From Parapristionchus giblindavisi (Eukaryota; Nematoda; Chromadorea; Rhabditida; Diplogasteridae), in assembly GCA_943737045.1 (NCBI GenBank), contig CALSFV010000202.1, positions 1,240,001 to 1,304,000 of the forward strand: DNA of 64,000 nt. Reading direction: 5' to 3'. Of the stretch, positions 13,701 to 25,251 are shown piece after piece. The notes beneath the pieces are model-generated. The model searched no databases. It saw nothing but the letters and a program-made list of their open reading frames with translations, and was not told where the DNA came from. Both the position numbers and the translations under genes were made by a program. Positions within the stretch are counted from its first letter, which is position 1, and each line of letters starts with the position of its first letter.

Positions 13701-14479
13701 GGGGGTGGTCGAACCTCTGGCGATTCCTCTCATATTTCATACTGACAATAATGGTCTTTCATTCTTGAAAATTGTTTTGGCTACCGGTAAAAGAGTCGGC
13801 AAATGTCCGGTTTTTTTTCACATTGCGTTTTTTTGATGGTTAGTTCGAAAAATGAGAGGTTGTCAAAAAAATTTTAGAAACTAGGAAACCCCTCAAAATA
13901 TTCAATATTTACTAAATTTCGATGTTTGAACTTCAGAATGCTTCTGGAATCCGAAGCCGAGACGAAGGTATGGCGTTCTAAGGCAGAGCAAGCTCCACCT
14001 CCTCCACAAATTATCGAAGTCGTCAAGTGAGCCGTATATCGCCATTTCAATATTATTGAGAAATATATTCATGACGATACTCGCTCACAGGTCTAATGAT
14101 GGACTCGGATTGGATGAAACATTGTATGATAAACTCGAGAATACGGCGGATAAACTCTCCAAGCTAAATGCTGTACATGACCTGAAGATGCTCCAAGTGA
14201 GCTTTTTGTAATTTGTTTTTTTCAAACTGTAAAGGCAGACGATTTTCTGTAAGATTGGTATTTAATGGTAGATTATTGCTAATAGTAAATGATTTTGTTG
14301 AGTTAAGGAGAATCGTCAGTCAAATTTATTGTCGCCATTAACGCTGTCATGTTTGCTAACAAAAAAATATTATGCGATAAGAAACCATCGATAGTTGTTT
14401 ATCTTCCTCTAAACGGAACTGATATATCCCATTGCAGAGTCACATCGAAAGTGCTCTCACAGAGATTTCATCGAAATAG
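7785..14479 (+). CDS. Unrecognised Ser/Pro-rich protein with C-terminal coiled coil
   Basis: I do not recognise the family. Ten exons join in phase to 314 codons plus stop: 7785-7864, 9162-9317, 9520-9622, 9785-9853, 10085-10162, 10635-10728, 10861-10987, 13937-14026, 14091-14196, 14438-14479. All have AG acceptors and GT donors. The first 190 residues are Ser/Pro/Thr/Arg-rich and probably disordered, with a near-repeat SPLFTSSSPLFTPS in exon 5 and a proline run (TPTPPPPVPT) in exon 6. Exon 7 is a heptad-like charged segment (HEEMEELRRKNKQLEEEIAK), a coiled coil. Exons 8-10 continue with charged helix (LYDKLENTADKLSKLNAVH) and end EISSK. A disordered linker plus a coiled coil suggests a scaffold or cytoskeletal adaptor, but that is inference only. 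Intron 1 holds a MITE and intron 7 (2.9 kb) a long inverted repeat, both silent if spliced. Confidence 0.75.
8308..9111. mobile_element. Foldback MITE with CAGT ends and TA duplication
   Basis: An 804-bp inverted-repeat element lies in intron 1 of the coiled-coil gene. Both ends begin CAGTACAGCAGATTCCCCCA and are flanked by TA (8306-8307, 9112-9113), the target preference of Tc1/mariner/pogo transposases. Arms of about 340 bp (8308-8650, 8770-9111) are near-identical when read in reverse complement and enclose a spacer of about 120 bp. No transposase is encoded, so it is non-autonomous. Confidence 0.85.
11175..13740. mobile_element. 2.6 kb long-inverted-repeat element in intron 7
   Basis: Two arms of about 950 bp (11175-12131 and 12791-13740) are reverse complements with few differences. 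Identical open frames therefore appear on opposite strands (for example 11275-11535 plus and 13388-13648 minus); these are arm sequence, not genes. The spacer 12132-12790 is unrelated and holds a 14-base C run near 12168 and a tRNA-like segment. No transposase or RT motif was found. A transcript of the host gene would fold this intron into a hairpin of roughly 950 bp. Confidence 0.85.
12690..12755 (-). repeat. tRNA-like segment (possible SINE head)
   Basis: The minus strand carries a B-box-like GGGTTCGAACCCC preceded by a 6-bp stem with a 10-base loop (CCGCTC/GAGCGG). A complete cloverleaf with acceptor stem and normal 7-base anticodon loop cannot be drawn, so this is at best a tRNA relic or SINE fragment within the spacer of the inverted-repeat element. 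Confidence 0.3.
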
Positions 14480-15540
14480 ATGAAAATGGAAGAATTTCGT
14501 CATGATATATCGATTATTTGTTCATCTTTGTATTTATTCAGCCATCTCTTTATCTTTCACTGCACTTTCATTCAGTAATCGACAACAATTTCCCAATCTC
14601 TATTCTCTTAACACTTGCATGGGTCCAGTTTTGCTTATCCCCGAACAAAAAAAATGCTTCATTGGAGAATATCGCCACTTGATGAAAGGCTGTAGTGATT
14701 GTTGCAATCACAATTTGTCTCAGTTTCTGCTTCATCGTTTCCTATCTCCCATTTGCCCACTTCTGATATATATAATCTCATCTTTAATTCGTGCACACAC
14801 GTTACAATTCAGTGAAGAGACACAAAGAACTCGAGAGTGAGAGAGTGATATGAGATGAGAGAGTGTTAGAGAAAGAGAGAGACGATGATTTTGTTCGCTT
14901 ATGAGAATATGGATATTAAGTGTAGAGTGACAATGGGAGGGCAAGTATTCAGAGTGGATTCGGGAAAGGGATAGAGAGATTGGAATAAAGCAGTGATTGT
15001 GGTACAAGATATAGTGGCAATGCAATTCAATATAGTACATATTATTGGATACGCTACGTAATAGAGGGCCCAATATTATGAGTTATGAAAAGGGCGGGAT
15101 GACCGCCCGGGAGGAGGAATAATTGGTCGAATGAAACCTTTGGGTCGTACACATATGAGGAAGAGATTGGAGTGATGATATGGTACAAAGGGAAATATAT
15201 AGGGATAAAGAATGAATCAACTGAGCTAGTGTAGAGATTATGTGAGAGAATAGACAAAAGTAAGAAGAAAAAACATTTTCACAATAAGCCAAAAACTCTA
15301 AAGTCTGAGTTGTCAGGCACTTAAGTAAACGAGATTATGTAAACACCTACTGAAAGTCGGCGAGGTTGAATGAATGCCTATGTGAAGGCAGGACATTTAA
15401 GCTTCGATGGCACTTTGAAAGGCCAGAAATATAGGAATATGTTAGTTAGAAAAGGCAGGGCAGTTCGTTGAGAAGATGGTCTATGGTGAAACGATTTGAA
15501 GCTATAAAGAAGGGTTAGTGGTCGGCATGGAGCTTGGAGA
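14480..15540. other. Convergent 3' intergenic region
   Basis: Lies between the ends of the plus-strand coiled-coil gene and the minus-strand ZP gene, so it should hold both 3' UTRs. Short open frames here are low-complexity (GAGAGA on the plus strand near 14830-14880) and show no family motif. Confidence 0.5.
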
Positions 15541-18500
15541 TTAGCCCTGGAGCTTGACCTTAACGGTGTGAGGACGGCAGCAAAGTAGACCGACGGTGAT
15601 TGCAGAGACAAGAAGAACAGAGGCAAGGAGGGCGATCAGGAGACCGAAGGTCAATGGAGATATGCACATTGACTGAGAGGTCCAAGCGGAGGCTGCCTCA
15701 CCGAGCTCACGAACGGCAGAAGGGGCTGCAACAAGTTTTCTTGAATTTCGATTCAATTTCAGATGAAATAAGTGCAATATAGAAAATAAGTGAACTTACT
15801 AATAGGGTCGTCGATCTCGAATACAGTCATGGACTGCGAGAATACGTCCACTTCTTGTCCGGGTTTCTTTTCATCCGTAGATCTCTTTCCACGAGCAGGA
15901 AGGGGACAATTGTCTGATGAACGCTGCAACCGCGATTTATAATGTTTTACTTTGCACAAAAAAAACTGCACTGGTCTCACAAAGGATTTTAAAAAATCCT
16001 TTGACTAATTGAATATTTTTTCGCTGCATAATATTTCACAAAAACACCCAAAATTTACACCCAATTACGTTTTATAAAAATTAAACATATTAGAATTAAT
16101 CTATCCGATGTCATTTCCGGTTCTGTCACTCAAATGTCATTCCTAGACTTCATGGTGAGGGTCAAACACTCACTTCCGTCTGTACAAAGTGTTCGCGCCT
16201 ATTTTCGTGTAAATGACTAGATGGGTCATCACGCTGTACAGTCAATTTACTCTGTCAAGGCCATCAATACTTCATACATGGAAGTAGCCACCAGTGTTAA
16301 TCGCGAATGGTTACTTGGGTAAGAAATGGGTGGAGTTTTGCCCTGAATACCTAACGAACCAAGACAAGAGCATGAGGGTTCAAGGCGAGACACACGTATT
16401 CGAGCCGATTACATGCTTAGTCTGCCTAGCCACACTTTTCGAACAAAAGCGTTTCAAAAGGTTACAAATCGCATTATAAGTCGTGTCAAACCTTGCAAGT
16501 ATCTCCCTCCTTCACGCTCAATCGGATCTGACATTGGAAGAAGAGAGAGGGCTGATCAGCGAACTTGAACACCTGTAACATTTCATAGAATGACCCAGTT
16601 GCGAGATATTCTAAGGTGAGGTCAAATATTCTATAAAGTTCAAAGATCACAACGAACATTCGAAATCTGGCCTCCGGTAAGGTCTCCGGAGTACTCGAGG
16701 TTGTTGAGGAGGTATCTGAAAGAAATGAAGAATAGAGAATAAAGATCGAATAACGAATATTAAAGTCAGTTCAATAAATAAACGACTGTTACCTGTCAAC
16801 AGCGCAACCGTTTTCGTCGAGAAGTTGAACTTCACGACCGCTCTCTTCCTTGACGTTGCAGGAGTGAACAGTGGCGCAGAAGGGAGATTGACCTGAAATT
16901 AATTTCAGGTTGTGGAAGTTATTTAGTGATTGCCATACCGGCGATATGGTTGGGGTCCTCGCAAGTCCATTGATGGTACACTTGCTGTCCGACTGTCGCG
17001 AATTTCACTGCGTCTCCGGTCTGAACGCTGTGGCTCGACACACGTTTCGTACATTTATCATTTATTTTGCATCATTATTATTCAATCAATAGGTGTGCGA
17101 CAAAAATGACCAAAGATTGAAGTAATTGTTGGTGTAATCAGTAAAATGTTGTGATCGTCACCGGTGGATGGCATACCTTAGTCTCAGCGAGCACTTCATA
17201 TCTGCAAACGGGAAGGGGAAGATCACCGTGAAGAACTTCTGTGTCCATTTGGCTGAAAAGTTTGAAAAATATTCCCTTATTTCAATGAATATACGGTTGT
17301 TATATACTGTTGTTTAGACAGAGTTAAAGGACGAAAATTAGAGAAATAAGGTTAAAATTAAAGTGGTATAATGAGAAAACACACGTTACTAAATAGTAAG
17401 CCTTATTATTAACATTAGTAATTATTTCAAAAATATTAATTAGTATGATAATCACTCGTAATCCCCATAGTCGTTTTCTCCTTCGGTTCTGTTGTGACGT
17501 CTCTGATGATAGCGAAGGTTACGAGCATCATCTAAGGGTTTTCCAGAGGAGTCAGTGACGTCATCGCCAACCAAGACAAGAATCTGCTTTTGCTGTTCCT
17601 GGCTCAGACTGGAAATGTTGATTAATAACACTCAAGATTAGTTCACACATGAATACAATAAATACAAATCTTATTAGAATTAATAATGTTTTCATGTGCA
17701 GCTTTTCGAGCTAGCACTGATAATTGTTATATGATTTAATTTTTTTATTGTTATTATTGTTTTTAAGATCAATATTTATGAATTGATAAGAATTTATTTT
17801 ATGTGCCTCCTATAGGTTTTGTACCTTGTCGCTCATTTAACCTTGAGACCTAGCTTATTCTGAATCATAGTTTTAGAATTTAAGGTAATTGTTACCCTCA
17901 GGGCATTATGCAATGCTTCTCAAGGTATTCTCGACAGGTTCTGGCACTTTCAAAGACTCATAGGGTATCGAAGTACACACACACACATATGGACATTTGT
18001 ATCGAAAACAGGTTATTACTGCGGCTACTTCTAAGGTTAGACAAACACGCATTCAAGGATTAGTTGTAACACGCAACTGAATTCATAGAAATCAGAATAA
18101 TTATTAGTACTCTTTAGCCCATTTTCAAAAACAGATTGAATTATTTTTGTTATGTATTTTACAGCAAAACAAAACAAAAATAAAATGAGACATTTAATGG
18201 TCATTACCTAACATCGAATTGTTGGGTGACGATCTTCTCTTGTTCAGTGTAGAAACATTCGACATTATATGATTTGTCGATTTTAGTAATGAACATCTAG
18301 AACGGAAACTTATATTTATTGTCTTAAAAGTTTTATAAAATGTGAAGAAGTATGACTTACAGGATGGAAAGAAATGATCATGGTTACGGATAGGAAGATT
18401 CCTCGAGGGTTGCTCTGAAATTCATTTACACTGAATATATTTTTTTAAATTTTCTTTTTTTTTATATGCTGACTATTAGATATCAAAGATCGATTGAAAT

Positions 18501-21500
18501 TATCAATGCTCGTGTCAGCCATAGTTATAGTTATAGTTAGTATTGTTTTGTTTCATCAGTAACTCCATCCATCGAAAGTAACGTTCTCATTATCAGCATA
18601 TACATAACTGTTATCGACCGGTTTCTTCCTCTCATTCTCGTTCATTAGTCAACAACTACGATTCGTGTAACCAATCGTTTCTTTGTTCATACTCTTCTAC
18701 CCTTACTGTCGCTATAGCAGTAAAACGCAGAGTTGTTAGTGATAGGTAGAAAGAATCGAGAACATTCGGCACATTTTATTGGATGACCTGATTTATGTAC
18801 ATTTAGAGATCAACTGAGAGAAACACTAAGAGCGGTAACCAAGATGTAAGAGGAAAAGGGCTGACAACTTGTAAGTAGGGTGACATGTCAATGTATCCGT
18901 GCCTCTCCCGCTTAATCGAGTTCATAATGCAAGGTCACTCACTGTCATATGTCACTGTGATCTATCCAGAATTCAGTAATTTTTGTTGTGGTCATTCTTA
19001 TCGAAAGAAAAAAAACACGACCTTGACACTTAATCAGCTTCTTTGATTGAAATCTAGCCAACGCCTCCTCATCTCTCTCATCTTCTTTTCACTTTCAGTT
19101 TATTTCCCATATCATCCGACGACCCACTTTATTTCGATCACTGGAGAGGACACAAGTAAAAAGCGCTTATCTCGCAGAGTTATCTATTTCTACTTGGCGG
19201 CCAAATAACAACAGACAGAGAGATCGTTAAAATTGAATATAAAACAATTGGCCTATCAAATCGTTGCTGGCGCTTTCCTCTCATAACAGCAGCTGTAAAT
19301 ACCAATTGTATTTTGCTTGTAAAAATACCCTGTAAAAGACGTAAAAGAGGAGCTCTAAGACAATGCGACCATTGGTGACTGTACGCTTGAAAATGATGAC
19401 CTCTCTATCCATTTGTCTGTCAATGTCTCTCTCACTTTTCTTACTCCCTCTCAAACTCTTCGAGTACAGTTACTTGTCCTTGTGAACGACTAGTAGTAAT
19501 CACTTTGAAAACCTCGAAGAGAGAGAGGGTAGATACAATCCGTCTCTTGACTAATCGGTAACGGAACTTCAAGTGGTACATACTCGCTTCAAGTATTTCA
19601 AGAATCACAAGAATTTAGTTTTCATAAGAGTGATTGAGTCCCTTTTATCATATGAATGTAGATTGTTCAACTCGTCTTGCCATGCACATGCCACATAGTA
19701 TACGTGAATAGTCCCATTTTAAAGCAGGCAAACCTTTTTTTTATAAAAGGCACACCTCAAGCTGATTTACTCTCCGCTCTTGCAACGTTCTCTCTGGTAC
19801 AAGAAATAGCTGGAGAACGTGACCAAATGCGGACAGATTCAAAATTAGCTCGGGATGTGCCTTTGAAGAGATATGACGAAAATACTAACCGATCGTTTTC
19901 TTCGTACATCACAGTCGGTGAAGGGAACAGTCAGATTAACACCGTTAGCGAGAGTTGCATCCACACGACATCCCTTGTCAGCAAAATGACCCTAAACACA
20001 CTCATGAATACACGGTATCAGGAGGACATTTGTAGGAAAGATAAACACATGCAGCGAACCGATCCTTCCAAGTCTTTTTTTCAGATATTTTGGATCGACA
20101 ATAGTAGCAAGTTGGTAATTGGTAATTTGTTAAGATACTCTTACTAACTATGCATAATGCCCGATGGTACCACAGTTTAAGATCCAAAATAGGCCAGAGC
20201 GAATTTTTTAAAGTTCATAACGAGCTTTTCTTGTGAATCTGATTTTTCCAAAGGCAAAACGGCTGCACATTTCCTTTGTTACTGATGTCTATGTATGGCT
20301 AAAGCATCAGCGCCAAGCATATCAAACTGTCCGGATTATGTTTTTTTTCTTTTTTTTTCATTTTGTAAGGATTTAGTACAAATATTTATCTTCTATTTCA
20401 TGCTAGACACGAATAAAGTTCTTCCCCTTCTCCTTATTCAGTTTCACCTTCCCCTCTCCATCTTCTTAGTGTTCTTTAGCCCTTGCGATCATTATCTCTG
20501 GCGCCAAGTGAGGAACACTTTTGTCATTTTCGCTTTCCTACACTCACTTTCACTACTCTCGCTCTTCTTACCACTACCATGGCTGACCTTAGAACAAAAG
20601 AAGGCCTGTTCTCTAAAAGATCAAAGATTAACCTTGACGTAAACGTGTCCTTCGAATTCGCGCTCTGTCTTGAATCGAACAGTCAGCGATTCTGCCGCAC
20701 ACTCCACTTCCGGTGATCCTGGATAAAAAAATGTAATGGATAAGACGTGAGAGTATTCAGAAGAAGCCTTCCCTGGGTCTTCTCTCATGTCATCTCCCTC
20801 TCTGAGAGTTTGTCAAAATAATTGTGTGCTCCTGTGAGAGTGAATGTATCTTACCAGCAACTCCATTTTCGATGGTGTCGGCGAGAGTGACCGCGCACAG
20901 ACACTGAAAAAAGTATTTGCCATTTGATTGGTTTCTCTGGCCTCGGAAATTTGCATTATACTGTGTACTGAAGTGTGAAATTGAGAATGCTGATGGTAGG
21001 TTGGAGAAGGGGCGATGGGAACAAAACAAAGACATCACACCAAAAAAGGTGGCGAAAAGGTGACCCAGAGGAGGTTGTGGCCTTCTTCCTCTTCTTCTTA
21101 CATTGTATACTCGAAATAATTCGAAAACGAATTGGGTATTCTCATGTCTTTCCTTGTGTCTAAGAAAGGCCTTGACTAAAGGGGGATCGAAATGGAGACT
21201 AAGGCGCCATGCATGATAGCCTAGTGTCTTCACTCTCATCCTCTCTCATTTCTCCTTTCTTAGTCTCTTCTACATTACACATGTAGTAATAGTAGCCGGT
21301 GACAAGGACACAAATACAATTCCTTCCTCAATCAAATTCTAACAATCAAAGAGTTTCACATCTACAATCTCAATTAGCATAGAGAGGTCTTCCGATATGC
21401 TCTAGATATGACAGCGACTGAACAAAACTATTCGACTAATAGTTAGTCACACTGATAAGTGTTGTGAAAACTATCGCTATGAGTCACTTAGTTATTTTCA

Positions 21501-21673
21501 GTGACAAGAAATATTTATAAGTATGTCGATCAAGTTTCAAAAAAGACAATGCAGATTAGATTAATTGAAAGGCCTAACTATCACGCATATATGATATGTT
21601 TGATGGAAAATTTTTAAATCAATTTAAAATAGCTTACCAGTATACACAGAATAGAGTCCGAAATGTGCATCAT
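15541..21673 (-). CDS. ZP-domain cuticlin-like membrane protein
   Basis: Secreted, membrane-anchored ZP protein of the nematode cuticlin family, expected to polymerise in the apical matrix or cuticle. Thirteen exons, 5' to 3' on the minus strand: 21638-21673, 20855-20903, 20633-20718, 19890-19991, 18361-18414, 18208-18296, 17177-17252, 16939-17020, 16793-16892, 16658-16715, 16492-16572, 15800-15923, 15541-15725. They total 373 codons plus stop. A hydrophobic signal peptide covers residues 1-20. The ZP module runs from [15 protein letters not shown] (about 29) to the [18 protein letters not shown] block (about 252-270), with the typical FCATVHSC and [12 protein letters not shown] motifs. A furin-type site RGKR lies at 282-285, a transmembrane helix at 337-360, and the short tail ends [10 protein letters not shown] second dibasic run, VRRKRS, ends exon 4. 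The acceptor of exon 8 is not pyrimidine-rich; its position is set by phase. Confidence 0.92.
17452..17608 (-). other. Candidate alternative terminal exon of ZP gene
   Basis: Inside the intron between ZP exons 6 and 7 lies an open stretch with an acceptor (catttccag) and the same phase as exon 7. Spliced after exon 6 it adds 51 codons beginning [17 protein letters not shown] and ending GENDYGDYE, then stop. The resulting isoform would keep the signal peptide and ZP-N half but lose ZP-C, furin site and anchor. It could equally be chance; no RNA evidence is available. Confidence 0.4.
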
Positions 21674-24600
21674 TGCGTGTCTGTCACCAACGTTGATTTA
21701 CTTTCTGTGAAGAATGAATAGAATGAAATTGAATGGTATAAGAAATAATCGCATATCGACACGAACGAGAGAAAGGTTACAGTTAAGAAATGGGATCGAT
21801 CTCAAGTATTGGTTATGTGAGAGGGGAAAGGGGAAAGGCCACTTTTGGAGACTTCAATTCATCTCATAGTCTTGGCCCCATCCATCTACCATTTAAATTG
21901 ATTCGAAAGAGAAAGTGCACTGTGATTACGAAGAAATAAAGAGTGGAGCCTGGATCTCACTGTGATAGAAATGGTTGATAGATAGATAAATCGTACTCTC
22001 AATTCGTTTTATTCTCCTAACGAAATACTTGGCCGCAGATAAGAAAGGAGAGGAAGAAGATAAAGAGTAAAGGAAAAGGTTCGATAGATCGAAGAATTAG
22101 AGAACTAACGAATACTTGTATTGGAGAACCTGAAGTATTCCTCTATGTTTGAGCGTTCTAGGACCCACCTATACATATCATTCATTGTTAGACAGACAGG
22201 ACAAGAGGCTGGAAAGGAGGGAATAAAGGCCGGAAAGAGCGAGGAGGATAGAATAGGGTAGAGAAAATTGGTAATAATATACAAGCATGACCTGTGCGAG
22301 GGCAGACTCATACAAAAGATGAGAGGGGCAATAGGGCAAATGGATGGATGAGGATCAGACAGAAGATAGTGTTACTAATAACTCCGAGTTCAGTATCTCA
22401 ATTATGTGTCATAGTTCCTCTTTGCTAGGGTACCGTCAATACTTCCGTTGTATTTCATGGTAGTGATAACCAGTAATTTGTATGTTATGATACTGTACCG
22501 TAACCCAATCTACGAACATCTAATGGATCGAGCCTATTAGCGTACTGATGAGCATGCAGATTAGATCGAAAACAGATAAGATACGATCAAAAATTTATAT
22601 GGAGACAAGAGACTGATCAGGTGTATAAAGGCACTGTAGTGATAGACAATTACAGAAAGGAAGTCAAGGGTCGGACGGTGAGTAATCCACTTTGTGTTGA
22701 GAATAGTTGGAGTGACAACCATTCCGACGACCAAAAGGGGGCGGGGTCTAAGATAGGTAAATGTAAAATGGAATGGGGATGTAGCGAGAGAAAAGAGGAG
22801 GAGAGAGAGAACACTGTCTATGGCCCCATCAACTTCAACCTCTTTATAAAACAGATGGAAACAACTGTTGAAAGAGGGCCAGGTCAGGTTTAAGTAGAAA
22901 AGTGAAGCAGCAGGTGAGTGAAGACAAGTGGGGACACATAGGGTCAAAAGGGTGGTGGCCATTTGATCAGATGCGGCTGGTAGGAACCTTTTCACAGTTC
23001 CTTGTCCAGACAATTTAGCACTGATTTCACAAAAAAAAACTCACGGGCAGGTGCAACTGTGTAAAGGAGCTCCATACAGTATCCAATTGTATGTTTGGAG
23101 CATCTATTTTTGGTAGATGAAATATAATTCATCATTGGAACATTGTTCCTGCACACTACTCGTAATAGAGTCATCATAATTCTTTACCAAATGTATCAAA
23201 GTCCTACAGATCAGTTGTCAGTTAAGTGGTATTGCGTGGTCCCGAATAAGGTTGGTAACAGCTAGTAAATATGAAAGAATTGAATCCCTGTTATAGGACA
23301 TTCAGGAAGGAAGAATAGAAGAAGGACATGAGGATGAGAGAAAGAGAAAGGAGGGTCTCCTCCAAGTCTCATTCGTTTAGAAATGATCCATGATCGAGGA
23401 GTGGCTATTATATGGGAATAAGGTCCCCTCTCACCAACCGTTCATCTTCCACTCCAATAACCCTATATTCTATGTATCATTGACAAAAAGACTATGCTCA
23501 AACGGAATTCCTCCCGTCTGATTCTGTGTCAGTGTGTGAGATCACTGCTGTACTGGTTCATATGCTCAATCGAGCGAGATAAAGCTAAAGATGAGTCAGA
23601 TAAACAAGATATGTTACTAGCTATTAAGTCAATAAATAAATGTTAAGTCATTAAAAAAAGAACACAAAAATTATCATTACTTATTGTATTATTATTGAGT
23701 AAATAAATACAAGTAAAGTAAGAATGTTGAGAAATATATTGTGGGGTAATTTATAATATTAATGTCAAAATATTGTGAAACCACAGAAATAACAATAAAA
23801 AAGAGCAAAAATGAGAGTTTTAAATCTAGCTCATGCTACTTTCTAAGCAATCGAATGAGAAGTATCGGTTCGTTCTATCTCAGTTAACTATAGAAAGAAG
23901 GGACGAAATGTAACTGAGCCAGTTTGAACTGCCAAGAACGCTATAGTGTAGAGTACGAGAGAGTGTGAGATTGGAGGAGGAACAGATATAGAGTGAGAAA
24001 TAGAAAACACTCATCAACTGATATACACTTCCACACGACTCTAAACGGTTAGGCGAGAGTGAGGTTGAACAAAAGAGTGCACAAAAAAGAGTAAGGCTCG
24101 AACGGTCATGAGAGGAGTATGTTAGTGTGAATGACTACTAATCCGTCATCGACTCTATTTCCAACCTTCTTCGTCTCTTTTGTGAACCGTCAAGTGGATT
24201 AAGGACGGGTAAGTCAAGGTAGTCGAGAGTAGAAGAAGAAGTAGTTAAGAGAGACCATTGAGATATTGAGAGAATGAAAGTTTCACTCAGACCATTTCAT
24301 TCACTCCTAATCAAATGTTGTGTGTGATCATTCGTAGCACTATGTTACAGCTACGAACTCTTTATTTTTATATAAACTCACTAAAATGCCTGGATTGTCG
24401 ACAATACGAGATCAACTTCCTTTAGTCATTCTTTATTTATCGTGATCCAATAATCTATAGGTATTCCTCGTAATACTCCACAGTTGTTCTTCAAAATCAT
24501 AGATTTGATCAATAAGTTTTGTACGGAGTACAGTATGCCTGAATGTCATCGACAGCTTGCCATAACCATGACAAATGGAAAGTAAAAGAGATTTATTGCA

Positions 24601-25251
24601 TAGCCCTGTGAGTAATGAGCCACCGATAGTTTAGTCACCCTCCTCTCAGTCCAGGTTGGTTCGTATGTCGACCTTGGCGTCTACGTGAATGAATTATGGA
24701 CAGGAAGAGTAATAGCCGACAACAGCATAAATTACAACTGCTGCTATCCTACTGTTGCAACAATGACAAAATTGAGACAGACAGAAATACAAACAGAGAA
24801 TGAGAGAATGGATTTTCTTTTCACGATTGATTATTATACCAGATTGCAAAGGATTGATTAGCATCACAATGTTTGATCTCTTTTCGCCATTGAACACCTA
24901 CACAATTTTATAAATTTTAGCACCAGCACACAGAAACATACATGCACAGCCATTCATTCTTCCCTGTCTGCATTCCATTTCTTATTGTCGCTCCTCTTCG
25001 AAAAGGAGAAATGAAATTGGCAATCTCGCAGTATATGACATGCAATTGTTTTGTCGCCCTGTACATATAGACACATTGTGAAGAAGGGACGACAATGGGA
25101 GCGGGAAGAGCACGCGAATTAAAACTGGAATTTATCAGAGGCACTAACACGAACTACCACATGGTTGTGCTCTAGTATCATTCACAAGACATTTACGATT
25201 CTTAGTTATCAGTACAGTAAAAATATCGATGCGACAAATATATATTAGGTA
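21674..25251. other. Intergenic region between ZP and TTL genes
   Basis: Upstream region of the minus-strand ZP gene and downstream region of the minus-strand TTL gene. The longest open frame (22561-23013, minus, 150 codons) shows no recognisable motif and no supporting splice context. I see no RNA gene or mobile element here. Confidence 0.5.

Noticed and set aside
22530..22580. CTGATGAG ... GATCGAAAAC resembling a hammerhead
   Set aside because: No pairing stem II between the two words and no cleavage strand or stem I nearby.
22561..23013. 150-codon minus-strand frame upstream of the ZP gene
   Set aside because: No domain, no splice context, and composition like the intergenic surroundings.
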